In this document: in pieces, positions 53,969-62,408 of the stretch
Numbering within the stretch: position 1 is the stretch's first letter
How the letters are laid out: each line of letters starts with the position of its first letter
Source: Stappia indica
Lineage (GTDB): Bacteria > Pseudomonadota > Alphaproteobacteria > Rhizobiales > Stappiaceae
Direction: 5' to 3'
Length of the DNA: 64,000 nt
Assembly: GCF_009789575.1 (NCBI RefSeq)
Contig: NZ_CP046908.1
Location: 1,426,001-1,490,000 of the forward strand
The notes under the pieces: generated by a model
Seen by the model: the letters and a program-made list of their open reading frames with translations, nothing else
Database searches by the model: none
What the model was told of the DNA's origin: nothing
Made by a program: the position numbers and the translations under genes

Positions 53969-54686
53969 GGTTCTCTCCGAAATAGGCTTTCAGGACTTCC
54001 GGCTTGGAAACGACGGCGGCCGGCTCGCCTTCCGCGATCAGCTCGCCGTGGTCGAACACGATCACCCGGTCGCTCAGCGACATGATCACCTTCATCACGT
54101 GCTCGACGATCAGGATCGAGACACCCCGGTCGCGAACCTTGCGGACCAGCTTGACCATCTCTTCGGCTTCCGAGGGCGTTGCCCCGGCCACCACCTCGTC
54201 CATCAGCAGAAGCTCGGGCTCGGTGCACAGCGCCCTGGCCAGTTCCAGGCGGCGCCGGTCGAAGGCGGTGAGGTTCTGCGCCTCCGTCTCAACCAGCGGC
54301 CCGAGCCCCAGGAAGTCGGCAACCTCGAGCGCCCTTTCCCGGTTGCGCGAACGGTCGGTGTGCCGGGCGAAGCCGCCCACCATCAGGTTGTCGATGACGG
54401 TCATGTCGCCGAAGGGCTTGGACAGCTGGAACGTGCGCGCCACGCCCGCCTTGCAGACATCCCAGGGCTTGCTCCCCGTCATGTCGCGTCCGTCGAAATG
54501 GACGCTGCCCGCGCTCGGCTTCAGGAAGCCGGCGATCATATTGAACGCCGTCGTCTTGCCGGCGCCGTTCGGTCCGATCAGGCCGAGGATCTCGCCCCGG
54601 CGCATCGAGAAGCTGACGTCCTTGACCGCCTGCAGGCCGCCGAACCACTTGCTCAGCCCTTCGACGCGAAGGATTTGCTCGCTCAT
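53949..54686 (-). CDS. livG: Branched-chain amino-acid-type ABC transporter ATPase (LivG)
   Basis: A 245-residue ATPase starting at 54686 ([20 protein letters not shown]). Walker A is GPNGAGKTT (about 38-46), Walker B is [15 protein letters not shown], and the switch is [12 protein letters not shown]. The ABC signature is unusual: the position of LSYGQ/LSGGQ reads [16 protein letters not shown], with neither SGG nor YGQ. I recall such variants from a LivG subgroup, so loss of function is not implied. It overlaps livM by four bases (ATGA) and livF by 20, showing tight coupling. Confidence 0.9.
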   Translation of the reverse strand: MSEQILRVEGLSKWFGGLQAVKDVSFSMRRGEILGLIGPNGAGKTTAFNMIAGFLKPSAGSVHFDGRDMTGSKPWDVCKAGVARTFQLSKPFGDMTVIDNLMVGGFARHTDRSRNRERALEVADFLGLGPLVETEAQNLTAFDRRRLELARALCTEPELLLMDEVVAGATPSEAEEMVKLVRKVRDRGVSILIVEHVMKVIMSLSDRVIVFDHGELIAEGEPAAVVSKPEVLKAYFGENHDIPGA

Positions 54687-55711
54687 TTCGCGCCTCCCGC
54701 GACAATCCTGCGGAAGAGCTTGCGGACGGGATCGATGGCGCCCTTGGGGAAGTAGAGCACGCAAGCCATCAACGCGAAGCCGTAGACGACCAGATGCAGG
54801 CCGAGCAGTCCGCCGCCGAAGGCGCCCCGTGCCAGCTCCGAAATGGGCGTCAGGATCGCCGCCCCCAGGAGCGGGCCGAGCACGGTGCCCTGGCCGCCGA
54901 TGATCGCCATCACCGCCATGTCGATGGACAGTTCCAGCCCCATGCTCCGCTCCGGATTGATGTAGCGGAAGAACTGGGCATAGAAGCTGCCGCCGATCGC
55001 CGTCATGAAGGCGCTGAGCGCAAAGGCGATCGAGGTGTAGCGGGTCGGGTTGACGCCGAGCGCCTCGGCCGCATCCCGGTCGCCGCGGATCGCCTTCAGG
55101 CAGAAGCCGAGCTTGGAGCGCTCCATCCAGGCCGTGGCGGCGAGCGCCAGCGCCAGGAAGGTGAGGATGATGTAGTAGTAGGGCACCTTGCCGGAGAACT
55201 GGAACGCCCAGAAATCGTCGCCCCGGTTCGGGACGATCAGTCCTTCCGCGCCCTTCAGCGGAATGCCGGCGAAGTCGTTGGTGTTCTCCACCCAGATGCG
55301 GACGATCTCGGCGAAGGCGATCATCGTCAGCGTGAAATACGGCCCCTTCAGACGGAAGGTCGGCAGCCCGATCAGCACGGCGAGCACCATCGCCAGCACG
55401 CCGCCGAACAACATGCCGAGCCAGGGGCTGAGGCCGAGCTGGGTGAACATCAGCACGCTGACATAGCCGCCGACGCCGTTGAACATGGCGTGGCCGAGCG
55501 ACAGCTGGCCGACATAGCCGCAGACCAGGTTCCAGGACGTCGCCATGTAGGCGAAGAACAGGATCATGATGATCGAGTGCAGCGTGAAGCTGTCGGTGAC
55601 CACCAGCGGCACGAAGGCCAGCCCGGCCACGATCACGAGGAGCACATGCGTCTGCGTCAGGCGCAGGCCGCGTGCCTGTGGTGTCTTGTCGAGTGCAGCG
55701 AACCGGGTCAT
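54683..55711 (-). CDS. livM: Branched-chain amino-acid-type ABC permease (LivM)
   Basis: A 342-residue permease with ATG at 55711. It has about ten hydrophobic segments and the LivM blocks [20 protein letters not shown] (about residues 60-79), [20 protein letters not shown] (about 119-138) and [20 protein letters not shown] (about 213-232), the last being the cytoplasmic coupling region. It pairs with LivH. It overlaps livH's stop by 4 bp and livG's start by 4 bp. Confidence 0.93.
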   Translation of the reverse strand: MTRFAALDKTPQARGLRLTQTHVLLVIVAGLAFVPLVVTDSFTLHSIIMILFFAYMATSWNLVCGYVGQLSLGHAMFNGVGGYVSVLMFTQLGLSPWLGMLFGGVLAMVLAVLIGLPTFRLKGPYFTLTMIAFAEIVRIWVENTNDFAGIPLKGAEGLIVPNRGDDFWAFQFSGKVPYYYIILTFLALALAATAWMERSKLGFCLKAIRGDRDAAEALGVNPTRYTSIAFALSAFMTAIGGSFYAQFFRYINPERSMGLELSIDMAVMAIIGGQGTVLGPLLGAAILTPISELARGAFGGGLLGLHLVVYGFALMACVLYFPKGAIDPVRKLFRRIVAGGAK

Positions 55712-56592
55712 GCGCGCCCCATGATGCCCTGCGGGCGAAAAACCAGGATGAGGATGAACAGCACCAGCGAGCCGATGGACGCGGAGGTGGCCGTGACGAA
55801 CTGCGAGGCGACGGCCTCGAACACGCCGATGACGATGCCGCCGACGATCGCGCCCGAGATGCTGCCGAGCCCGCCGAGCACCACCACCACGAAGGACTTG
55901 ATGCCAAAGGCGAGGCCGATGGACGGGGAAATCGGCAGGAACGGCGAGATCAGGGCCCCGAACAGGCCCAGGATCGAGCAGCCGATGCCGAAGGTGACCG
56001 CGTAGACCGCCGGCACGTTGATGCCCGACATCGACGCCGCGTCGCGGTTCTGCGCGGTCGCGCGGATCGCCCGGCCCATGTCCGAATGGCGCAGCCAGTA
56101 GGAGATGCCGAGCGCCACGACGAAGGCCGCGAGCGCGCCGATCAGCCGCTGACCCGAGATCGGGATGCCGCCGATGAAGATCGTGGGAATGTAATAGGCG
56201 CCTTGCAGCGCCCTGACGTCCGGCCCGAAGGCCATCAGCGCCATGTTGTCCATGACGAGGAAGACGCCGGCCGTCAGCAGCAGGGCACTGAGCGGCTCCA
56301 CCACCATCGCGCTCTCGCGCCGGATCAGCGGGGCGATGACCACAGACTGGACCATGTAGCCGAGGGCGAACATCACCGGCACGGTGATCAGCGCCGACAG
56401 GTAGGGGTCCATCCCGAGCAGGCTCCAGCACCAGAACGAGATGTAGAGCGAGAGCATCAGGAACGAGCCGTGCGCGAAGTTGACCACGCGCAGGACGCCG
56501 AAGATCAGGCTCAGTCCAAGGGCAACTCCACCGTATATGGCCCCCTGCAGGAGGCCGTTGACCACGGCGTAGGATAGAATGAAGGCGTCCAT
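55708..56592 (-). CDS. livH: Branched-chain amino-acid-type ABC permease (LivH)
   Basis: A 294-residue permease with ATG at 56592. Typical features are QGAIYGGVALGLSLIFGVLR then VVNFAHGSFLMLSLYISF (about residues 16-53), a long cytoplasmic loop with RAIRATAQNRDAASMSGI (about 186-203) and GGLGSISGAIVGGIVIGVFE near the C-terminus. It forms the channel with LivM. It is 94 bp downstream of the binding-protein gene. Confidence 0.93.
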   Translation of the reverse strand: MDAFILSYAVVNGLLQGAIYGGVALGLSLIFGVLRVVNFAHGSFLMLSLYISFWCWSLLGMDPYLSALITVPVMFALGYMVQSVVIAPLIRRESAMVVEPLSALLLTAGVFLVMDNMALMAFGPDVRALQGAYYIPTIFIGGIPISGQRLIGALAAFVVALGISYWLRHSDMGRAIRATAQNRDAASMSGINVPAVYAVTFGIGCSILGLFGALISPFLPISPSIGLAFGIKSFVVVVLGGLGSISGAIVGGIVIGVFEAVASQFVTATSASIGSLVLFILILVFRPQGIMGRA

Positions 56593-56686
56593 TTCGTTCG
56601 TCTTCCCGAGAATGCAGGCGCAAGGCGCGAAAGGCGGGACCGGAGGACGCGCCGACAGCAACGGCCGGCGCGCCCATCGGCGAGGG

Positions 56687-57949
56687 TCAGCGCTCGGACC
56701 AGCCCGGAACCGGCCACACGGGGGTCGTGCCGCCAGCGCGATTGGCCTTCGGCCAGATGGTCTGGCGCTCGCCATCGAGGTTCTGGGAGATCACGCCATG
56801 GGCGAAGGTGTTCTGCCCCTGCTCGTCGAACTTGATCCGCTGATAGCCGGTGATCAGCGCCGGCCCTTCCTGGATGTCCGTCCCGACAAGCGCCTCGCGC
56901 AGCTTCTCGCGGTCGGCAGACCCGGCCCGCTCCAGCGCATCCGCGATCACGTAGATCGCCGAAAAGCCCTGGGCGGAATAGGCCGACAGGCCATAGCCGA
57001 GCGCCTCGACAGAGGCCTCGTTCGCCGCCTGGATCACCGGATCGTCGGTCACCTTGAGCTTGTCGATCTGCCAGTCTTCCTGGACGAAGGCGTAGGAAAC
57101 AGCTTCAGCCGGCAGCGCCTTGTAGAAGGAGGGATCCTCCATGCCGCCGCCGACCGAATGCACGCCGAACGGCAGGTCGAGGCGCTGCTCCATCATCTGG
57201 CGGGTGAACAGCAGATGGTCGGGCGTGTAGAGCGCGACGATCACCGCATCGGGCCGTGCCGCGCGGATCTTCAGCAGCTGGTTGCCGAAGTCGGTCTGGT
57301 TCGGCGGGGCCGCCTCGTCGAGGACGATCTCGTAGCCGCGCTCGGCGGCGATCTTCTTGACGTTGGCCGCATGCGAACGACCCCAGTCGGAGCCCTCGTA
57401 GAGCATGGCGATGGTCTTCGGGCCCGTGCCGGTCTCCTCCTTCAGCAGGTCGATGGCGTCGATCTGCTCGCGGGCGTCGTAGGTCGCCTTGTTGTTGATG
57501 CGGAAGACATACTTGAAGTCGCGCTCGGTGATCTCGTCCTTGACCGAACCGACCACCACCCAGGGCGTCTTCATCCGCTCGGCGACCTCGGTCGCCGGGA
57601 AGGTCACCGCGCTGTTGAACGCGCCGCACAGGACCGAGACATTCTCACGCGAGATGACGCGCTCGGTCTCGGTCACGCCGACATCCGGCTTGGACTGGGA
57701 ATCGGCGAACACCACCTCCAGCGGCGCACCGTCGAGCGCCTTGATGCCGCCGGCCTCGTTGATCAGGCGGGTGGCGATCTCGGCGCCCACCCGCGTCTGG
57801 TTGCCGACCGCCGCCGAGCCGCCGGACAGCGGCAGCACGCAGCCGACCTTCACCGGATCGGCAGCCTGCGCCACCGAGCCCAGCGCAGCGACAGCCGCGC
57901 CTGCCAAGAGAACGCGCTGCAGCGCCTTTCCCAGGTTTCCAGAAAGCAT
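56687..57949 (-). CDS. livK: Branched-chain amino-acid-type ABC substrate-binding protein
   Basis: A 420-residue periplasmic protein. ATG at 57949 is preferred, since GGGAGGAG lies just upstream. A signal peptide (VLLAGAAVAALGSVAQA, cleavage near residue 30) precedes a type I periplasmic-binding fold: VKVGCVLPLSGGSAAVGNQT (about 34-53), VSVLCGAFNSAVTFPATEVA and TIAMLYEGSDWGRSHAANV. At 420 residues it is longer than LivJ/K (about 367) and resembles family members that bind aromatic or other non-amino-acid ligands. It is first gene of livK-H-M-G-F plus the SDR. Confidence 0.9.
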   Translation of the reverse strand: MLSGNLGKALQRVLLAGAAVAALGSVAQAADPVKVGCVLPLSGGSAAVGNQTRVGAEIATRLINEAGGIKALDGAPLEVVFADSQSKPDVGVTETERVISRENVSVLCGAFNSAVTFPATEVAERMKTPWVVVGSVKDEITERDFKYVFRINNKATYDAREQIDAIDLLKEETGTGPKTIAMLYEGSDWGRSHAANVKKIAAERGYEIVLDEAAPPNQTDFGNQLLKIRAARPDAVIVALYTPDHLLFTRQMMEQRLDLPFGVHSVGGGMEDPSFYKALPAEAVSYAFVQEDWQIDKLKVTDDPVIQAANEASVEALGYGLSAYSAQGFSAIYVIADALERAGSADREKLREALVGTDIQEGPALITGYQRIKFDEQGQNTFAHGVISQNLDGERQTIWPKANRAGGTTPVWPVPGWSER

Positions 57950-58314
57950 GTTCACTCCTCCCATTTGCCGCCCGGGCAGTTTCCCGGGACGTGGAAATTT
58001 CTTCCCGCGGCCAGTATTTCGGCCTTTGAAAACGGGGCAACGCAGTCACTGGCTTCCACCACGTACCAATTCGCCCGCCCGCTCGGCGCCGCCAGGAAAA
58101 ATCCATCAGATTCAATGCATTGAAAGATCAGGAGAGATGGCTCCACTCGCCGCACGGCCGCTCGGGCGCACGTTCGCGGTCACCCGCTCCGGTGACGGAG
58201 CAGGTACGGGAACGGCAGTTGCCGGACGCGAAGGATCGGGCGCGCGGAACGGTGTTCCGAGCGGGTGCTTTGTCCGCTGGCGTGCGGGGCTCCCTGTCGC
58301 CTTCAGGGCCGCTT
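57950..58314. other. Intergenic region upstream of livK (365 bp)
   Basis: It holds a stem CCCGGG..CCCGGG at about 57971-57988, an AT-rich stretch around 57990-58020, and the perfect palindrome at 58111-58124. No convincing gene: a plus-strand ATG at 58138 has AGGAGAG before it, but its frame turns into arginine/serine-rich antisense of the next gene. Confidence 0.55.
58111..58124. promoter_or_regulatory. Perfect 14-bp palindrome upstream of livK
   Basis: TTCAATGCATTGAA is a perfect palindrome about 160 bp upstream of livK, in a locally AT-rich patch. It is a candidate operator for a dimeric regulator such as an IclR or GntR protein; no regulator gene is adjacent. Confidence 0.5.
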
Positions 58315-59409
58315 TCAGGCGGCCAGCGTCTCGATCCGGCGGATCGCGGCGGCCAGCATCTGCGGGGTCACCAGGCGGTCCAGATTGGCCAGATGCGGGG
58401 CGACCATCGTCCACTCCGCCATCTGGTCGATCTCGGCGCCGGACGGCGCCTTCATGCCCAACTCGGGCAGCGAGGCCGGCAGGCCGATCTGGCGATAGAA
58501 CGCCATCAGGTCGAGGATCTCCTCGTCGCCCCGATCCTCCGCCGCCCACTGCACCAGGAGCGCCCAGGCGATCTGGTAGCCGTGGATCGCCTCCATCGCG
58601 TCGCGCGTCCTCACCAGCCCCCGCGTCAGCGAATGGGCAAGCGACAGCCCGCCATTCTCGAAGCCGAGACCGCTCATCAGGACGGTAGCCTCCACCACCG
58701 CCTCCAGATCCGCATCCGCCTCGCCCCGCCCGCAGGCAGCAACAGCCGCCGCGCCGTGCCGGCGGATGGTCGTGTAGCAGCGGTCGGCGATGGCGATGGC
58801 GGTCAGCAGCGGGCGCGTGCCGAACGGCGTCACGCCGGTTCCCGCCAGGCAGCCGTCGGCCTCGAACTTCTTGGAGATGGCATCGCCGATGCCGGCCAGC
58901 AGGAAGCGGACCGGTGCCTTGGCGATCAGGTCCGTATCGACCAGCACCAGGTCGGGGTTGCGCGCCATCCTGTCGACGGCGACCATCACGTGGTGCTCGT
59001 CGTAGATGGCGATGGAGGCGCTGGTTGGGGAATCGTTGGAGGCGATGGTCGGCACGGTGAAGACCGGCTTGCCGAGCAGTTGCGCAACGCCCTTGGCCGC
59101 GTCCAGCGACTTGCCGCCGCCCAGACCGATGACGAGGCTGACCTCCTCGCCCCGGACCTGATCGCCAAGCCCGGCGATGGCTGCGCGGGTGATCTCGCCC
59201 TCCAGCACCAGCAGCCGCGGCCGCAAGCCCGCGCCCATCATGGCGGAGGTCACGCGCTCGCCGAGCATCGCCACCACATGCGCATCGCCGATCAGCACCG
59301 GCACCGCGCCATAGGGCGCGGCATGTTCGGCCAATACGTCGATGGCACCCGGCCCCTGCAGATAGCGCGAGGGCGCGCCGAAGAGGCGCAAGGCGGAGGG
59401 CGCGGTCAT
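58315..59409 (-). CDS. Iron-containing / glycerol-dehydrogenase-like alcohol dehydrogenase
   Basis: A 364-residue enzyme of the Fe-ADH/glycerol dehydrogenase superfamily. The nucleotide-binding block is VSLVIGLGGGKSLDAAKGVA (about residues 88-107), followed by FTVPTIASNDSPTSASIAIY (about 113-132). Likely metal ligands are in LLAGIGDAISKKFE (Asp), GLSLAHSLTRG (His) and AIHGYQIAWA (His). The chain pattern is close to GldA, which interconverts glycerol and dihydroxyacetone, but sugar-like or diol substrates are equally possible. It overlaps the cupin gene by four bases and is last in the tkN-tkC-cupin-adh operon. Confidence 0.86.
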   Translation of the reverse strand: MTAPSALRLFGAPSRYLQGPGAIDVLAEHAAPYGAVPVLIGDAHVVAMLGERVTSAMMGAGLRPRLLVLEGEITRAAIAGLGDQVRGEEVSLVIGLGGGKSLDAAKGVAQLLGKPVFTVPTIASNDSPTSASIAIYDEHHVMVAVDRMARNPDLVLVDTDLIAKAPVRFLLAGIGDAISKKFEADGCLAGTGVTPFGTRPLLTAIAIADRCYTTIRRHGAAAVAACGRGEADADLEAVVEATVLMSGLGFENGGLSLAHSLTRGLVRTRDAMEAIHGYQIAWALLVQWAAEDRGDEEILDLMAFYRQIGLPASLPELGMKAPSGAEIDQMAEWTMVAPHLANLDRLVTPQMLAAAIRRIETLAA

Positions 59410-59948
59410 CGCACCAGCCTCATGGCATGGTCGGCGCCCAGGCCGCAGCTCTCGTAGTGCCGGCGCGTCGCCTCCAGCTTGGTGAAGACGTCCTCGTAGC
59501 CCATCGCCCGCCCTTCCGGGTCGACATAGACGTAGCCACCGGTGACGTGGAACAGGGTGATCATCTCCTCCACATCGTCGGGCACGATCAGCGTATGGGT
59601 TTCGCCGGCCGGCTCGAACGCATAGCTCGACGGCACCGCCTCCCAGTCGTGCTCCAGATAGCGCCAGCGGCCACGCAGCGTGATCGCATGGACCGGACCG
59701 GCATGGCGATGCCGGGAGAGAACGCCGGAGCTGCGCACGCGCAGCAGATTGACGAAATAGCCCTGGCTCACGCACAGGAGCAGCGGCTTGAAGGCGACGC
59801 CGTTGGCCTGCGGCACCCACTCGCGCTCGTCCCCGTCGAGATCGAGAGCGCCGGGCACGAAGGCGTCGTCGATCATCCCGAACGGCGGCGGCCCCATATA
59901 GGCCTGCTTCGCCGGATCCATCCCTGCCGAAACGTTGCGGCTGTCCAT
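59406..59948 (-). CDS. Cupin of the 2,4'-dihydroxyacetophenone dioxygenase family
   Basis: A 180-residue single-cupin protein. Metal-binding residues are suggested by SRHRHAGPVHAITLRGRW (HxH, about residues 78-95), a glutamate in YLEHDWEAVP and the histidine in FEPAGETHTLIVP (about 113-125). Size and motifs match the family named for 2,4'-dihydroxyacetophenone dioxygenase, which cleaves an aliphatic C-C bond next to a carbonyl; many members have untested substrates. It sits 65 bp after the transketolase C-half and overlaps the dehydrogenase, so it acts in the same pathway. Confidence 0.75.
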   Translation of the reverse strand: MDSRNVSAGMDPAKQAYMGPPPFGMIDDAFVPGALDLDGDEREWVPQANGVAFKPLLLCVSQGYFVNLLRVRSSGVLSRHRHAGPVHAITLRGRWRYLEHDWEAVPSSYAFEPAGETHTLIVPDDVEEMITLFHVTGGYVYVDPEGRAMGYEDVFTKLEATRRHYESCGLGADHAMRLVR

Positions 59949-60013
59949 GTCTTCTCCCTCCCTTTTTGCTGTCCCGCTTGCCGGCATCCTCGGGCCGGCG
60001 CGGAGGCTGCCTC

Positions 60014-61000
60014 CTATCCCCCTCGGATGACCTCCAGAAAGCGCGGCAGGTCGACCTGGTACTTGGCCTCCAGGTATTCCTGCGAGCCGCATTCGAAGAA
60101 GCCGTCGGCAAGGCCGATGCGCGACAGCGGCTTGCAGATGCCGGCGTCGTAGAGCGCCTCGATGACGAGGGTGCCGAGGCCGCCCGTCGTCTTGTGGTTC
60201 TCCGCGACGATCAGGCGCTTGTGACGGCGGGCGAACTCCAGCACCCCGGCACTGTCGAAAGGCTTGATCGTGCCCACATGCAGCAGGCCGACATCGCGCC
60301 CCTCCCCGGCGACGATCCTCGCCGCGTCCAGCGCGCGGGCGCTCATGTAGCCGGTGGCGATGATGCCGGTCTCGCCGTCGCCTTCCCTCAGAACCTTCGC
60401 CTTGCCCACCTCGAAGCGGTAGTCGGCAGGCAGTTCCACCGGCACCTTGCCGCGCAGGTTGCGCACGTAGACCGTGCCCGGAATGTCGGCGACGGCCCGC
60501 ACCACCTGCTTCAGCTCGGTCGCGTCGCACGGATCGATGATCGTCAGGTCGGCGATGCCGCGCATCATGTTGAGGTCTTCGGTCGCCTGGTGGGTGGCGC
60601 CATAGCCGTTCACCAGGCCGGGCATGCCGGCGAAGATCTTCACATTCGCCCGCGAATGGGCACAGGCGATCGCGACGAAGTCGTAGGCTCGCCGCGTGAT
60701 GAAGACCGAATACGTGGTGCAATAGGCGATCTTGCCGACCTTGGAGAGACCGGCGGCGATCATGATCAGGTTCTGCTCCGCCATGCCGACATTGAAGAAC
60801 CGGTCGGCATGGGCATCGCGGAACGGCAGGATGTCGCTGTAGCGGCCCATGTCGGCGGTCAGGCCGACGATCTCCGGCCGGCTCGATGCCATCTCGGCCA
60901 GCGTGTTGCCGAACGGGGCGAGCTCGGTCGCCTTGCCGGCGACCTCGACGATCTCGCCCATGCCGCGCGTGCGGTCACCGAGGGTCTTGCTCTCAGGCAT
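60014..61000 (-). CDS. Transketolase C-terminal subunit
   Basis: A 328-residue protein equal to the second half of transketolase: a Pyr domain with FFNVGMAEQNLIMIAAGLSK (about residues 68-87), where the catalytic glutamate that activates thiamine diphosphate resides (AEQN), and a C-terminal regulatory domain (about 190-320) with GTIKPFD and VAENHKTTGGLGTLVIEAL. It functions only with the N-terminal subunit encoded upstream, with which it overlaps by 8 bp. Split transketolases are common in sugar or sugar-acid catabolic operons and often have substrates other than the pentose phosphates. Confidence 0.9.
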   Translation of the reverse strand: MPESKTLGDRTRGMGEIVEVAGKATELAPFGNTLAEMASSRPEIVGLTADMGRYSDILPFRDAHADRFFNVGMAEQNLIMIAAGLSKVGKIAYCTTYSVFITRRAYDFVAIACAHSRANVKIFAGMPGLVNGYGATHQATEDLNMMRGIADLTIIDPCDATELKQVVRAVADIPGTVYVRNLRGKVPVELPADYRFEVGKAKVLREGDGETGIIATGYMSARALDAARIVAGEGRDVGLLHVGTIKPFDSAGVLEFARRHKRLIVAENHKTTGGLGTLVIEALYDAGICKPLSRIGLADGFFECGSQEYLEAKYQVDLPRFLEVIRGG

Positions 61001-61835
61001 TTTCTCTCTCCAGTTCCTCGATCAGCGAGTCCCACTCGTCGTTGCCGACACGCACGAAATGCGCCCGCTCGCGGGCCATGATCGTGGGAATTCCGAAGCC
61101 CGGCGTGGTGCGCAGCACGATGGCCTTCGGCTTGCCGTTGGCCTCGCGGCAGGCCGCCAGCGCCTCGACCAGCGCCGCCATGTCGTTGCCGTTGATCTCG
61201 TAGGTCTCGAAGCCGAAGGCCCGCATCTTGTCGGCGACCGGCTCGATGGCGACCGTTACCGGTCCGTCCGCCTGAATGCCGTTGCAGTCGATCAGCGCCA
61301 CCAGCCTGTCGCACTTGAAGGTCGCCGCACCCATGGCGGCCTCCCAGGTCGAGCCCTCGTCCAGCTCGCCGTCGGAGAATTCGCAAAAGACGCGGGCGGA
61401 CGAGTTGTCCAGCCGCAGGCCCATCGCCATTCCGACCGCCTGCCCCAGCCCGTGGCCGAGCGAACCGCCGACGATCTCCACGCCGACGGTCTCGTCGAAC
61501 GTGCTCATCGGCAGGGCCGAGCCGTTGAGGCCGTAGGTCGGCAGCTCGCCGTCTTCCAGATAGCCGGCCTCGGCCAACACCGCGTACATCGCGATGGAAT
61601 AGTGCCCGGTGGACAGCAGGAAGCGGTCGCGGTCGTGCCAGTCAGGATTGGCCGGATCGTGCCGCATCTCGTGGAAATACAGGGCGGCGAGGCAGTCGGC
61701 GATACCGAGCCCCTGGGCGATGTATCCCTCGCCCTTGCCGGATGCCATGCCCATCATCTTGCGTCGCAGGTTGAGCGCGCGCGCCTTCAGCGCCGGCACG
61801 TCCGGTCCGCTCGGCGGGTGATTGCGGAGTTCCAT
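60993..61835 (-). CDS. Transketolase N-terminal subunit
   Basis: A 280-residue protein equal to the PP (thiamine-diphosphate-binding) half. The start is ATG at 61835, or GTG at 61841. The ThDP/Mg motif is seen in GELDEGSTWEAAMGAATFKC (GDG replaced by DGELDEG, about residues 155-174) ending with ALIDCNGIQADG. The histidine blocks RFLLSTGHYSIAMYAVLAEA and GGSLGHGLGQAVGMAMGLRL line the active site. It opens the tkN-tkC-cupin-adh operon, the arrangement implying ketol transfer linked to the cupin and dehydrogenase reactions. Confidence 0.9.
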   Translation of the reverse strand: MELRNHPPSGPDVPALKARALNLRRKMMGMASGKGEGYIAQGLGIADCLAALYFHEMRHDPANPDWHDRDRFLLSTGHYSIAMYAVLAEAGYLEDGELPTYGLNGSALPMSTFDETVGVEIVGGSLGHGLGQAVGMAMGLRLDNSSARVFCEFSDGELDEGSTWEAAMGAATFKCDRLVALIDCNGIQADGPVTVAIEPVADKMRAFGFETYEINGNDMAALVEALAACREANGKPKAIVLRTTPGFGIPTIMARERAHFVRVGNDEWDSLIEELERENA

Positions 61836-62149
61836 CGCCACTGGATCCTTGCCTTTGGGAACTGTCGGATCCGGAAACCGGCCGCACCTGTGGGGACACG
61901 CGCGAAGGCCGATGCCGGGACGGGTCGGGACGGCGGGGAAAGTCTGGCCTCCCGAAAGACAAGGGCACTATACGAACCGTCTCCGGCCTTGCGCCGGCCC
62001 TGCTGGCCTTCGCGGCAGACCACAGGCGTTCCCCGGAAGGCCTTCGGCCGGCCGGCGCGCATTGGTCCTCTCCCGTGGCCAGCCGCGAGATTGCGGCAAG
62101 GCCCTTGCCCGTGACGCAGTAGGGCGCTCATCCGCAACGGGAGAACAAG
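61836..62149. other. Divergent intergenic region (314 bp)
   Basis: This GC-rich spacer separates the split-transketolase operon (minus) from the tautomerase gene (plus). A TATACG-like box lies around 61971 in an otherwise GC-rich context, and GCCGG-rich dyads lie around 61983-62055. No gene or clear operator is visible. Confidence 0.5.
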
Positions 62150-62356
62150 ATGCCGATTGTCGACATGAAGATGCTGGAAGGGTTTTCGCAGGATCAGAAG
62201 GAGGCGATGTACGCGGAAGTCACGGACGCGCTCTGCCGCACCCTGGGCTGCCGGCCGGACCAGGTCCGCATCATGGTGAGCGACCTTGCCACCGGCGACT
62301 TCGCGATTGCCGGCAAGAGCGTTGCCGCGATGCGTAAGGCGCCGCCTTCCTCCTGA
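62150..62356 (+). CDS. 4-oxalocrotonate tautomerase-like small enzyme
   Basis: A 68-residue protein beginning MPIVDMKMLEGFSQDQ; after Met removal the catalytic Pro1 is exposed, the family hallmark. The following helix (QKEAMYAEVTDALCRTLG) and strand VRIMVSDLATGDFAIAGKS match 4-OT subunits, which assemble as hexamers or dimers and tautomerise keto-enol dienoates in aromatic meta-cleavage pathways. The middle differs from typical 4-OT (no obvious RS..R pair), so the substrate is open. It is the only plus-strand gene among the 51-64 kb catabolic genes. GGGAGAACAAG precedes the start. Confidence 0.85.
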   Translation: MPIVDMKMLEGFSQDQKEAMYAEVTDALCRTLGCRPDQVRIMVSDLATGDFAIAGKSVAAMRKAPPSS

Positions 62357-62408
62357 TCGGGGAAGACACGAGACCGGGCCGGATCGCTCCGGCCCGGCGA
62401 TCCCGGCC

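Noticed and set aside
58138-58688. Plus-strand ATG with AGGAGAG upstream, following the palindrome
   Set aside because: The frame quickly becomes Arg/Ser/Gly-rich and runs antisense through the alcohol dehydrogenase C-terminus; the good ribosome-site match appears to be chance.
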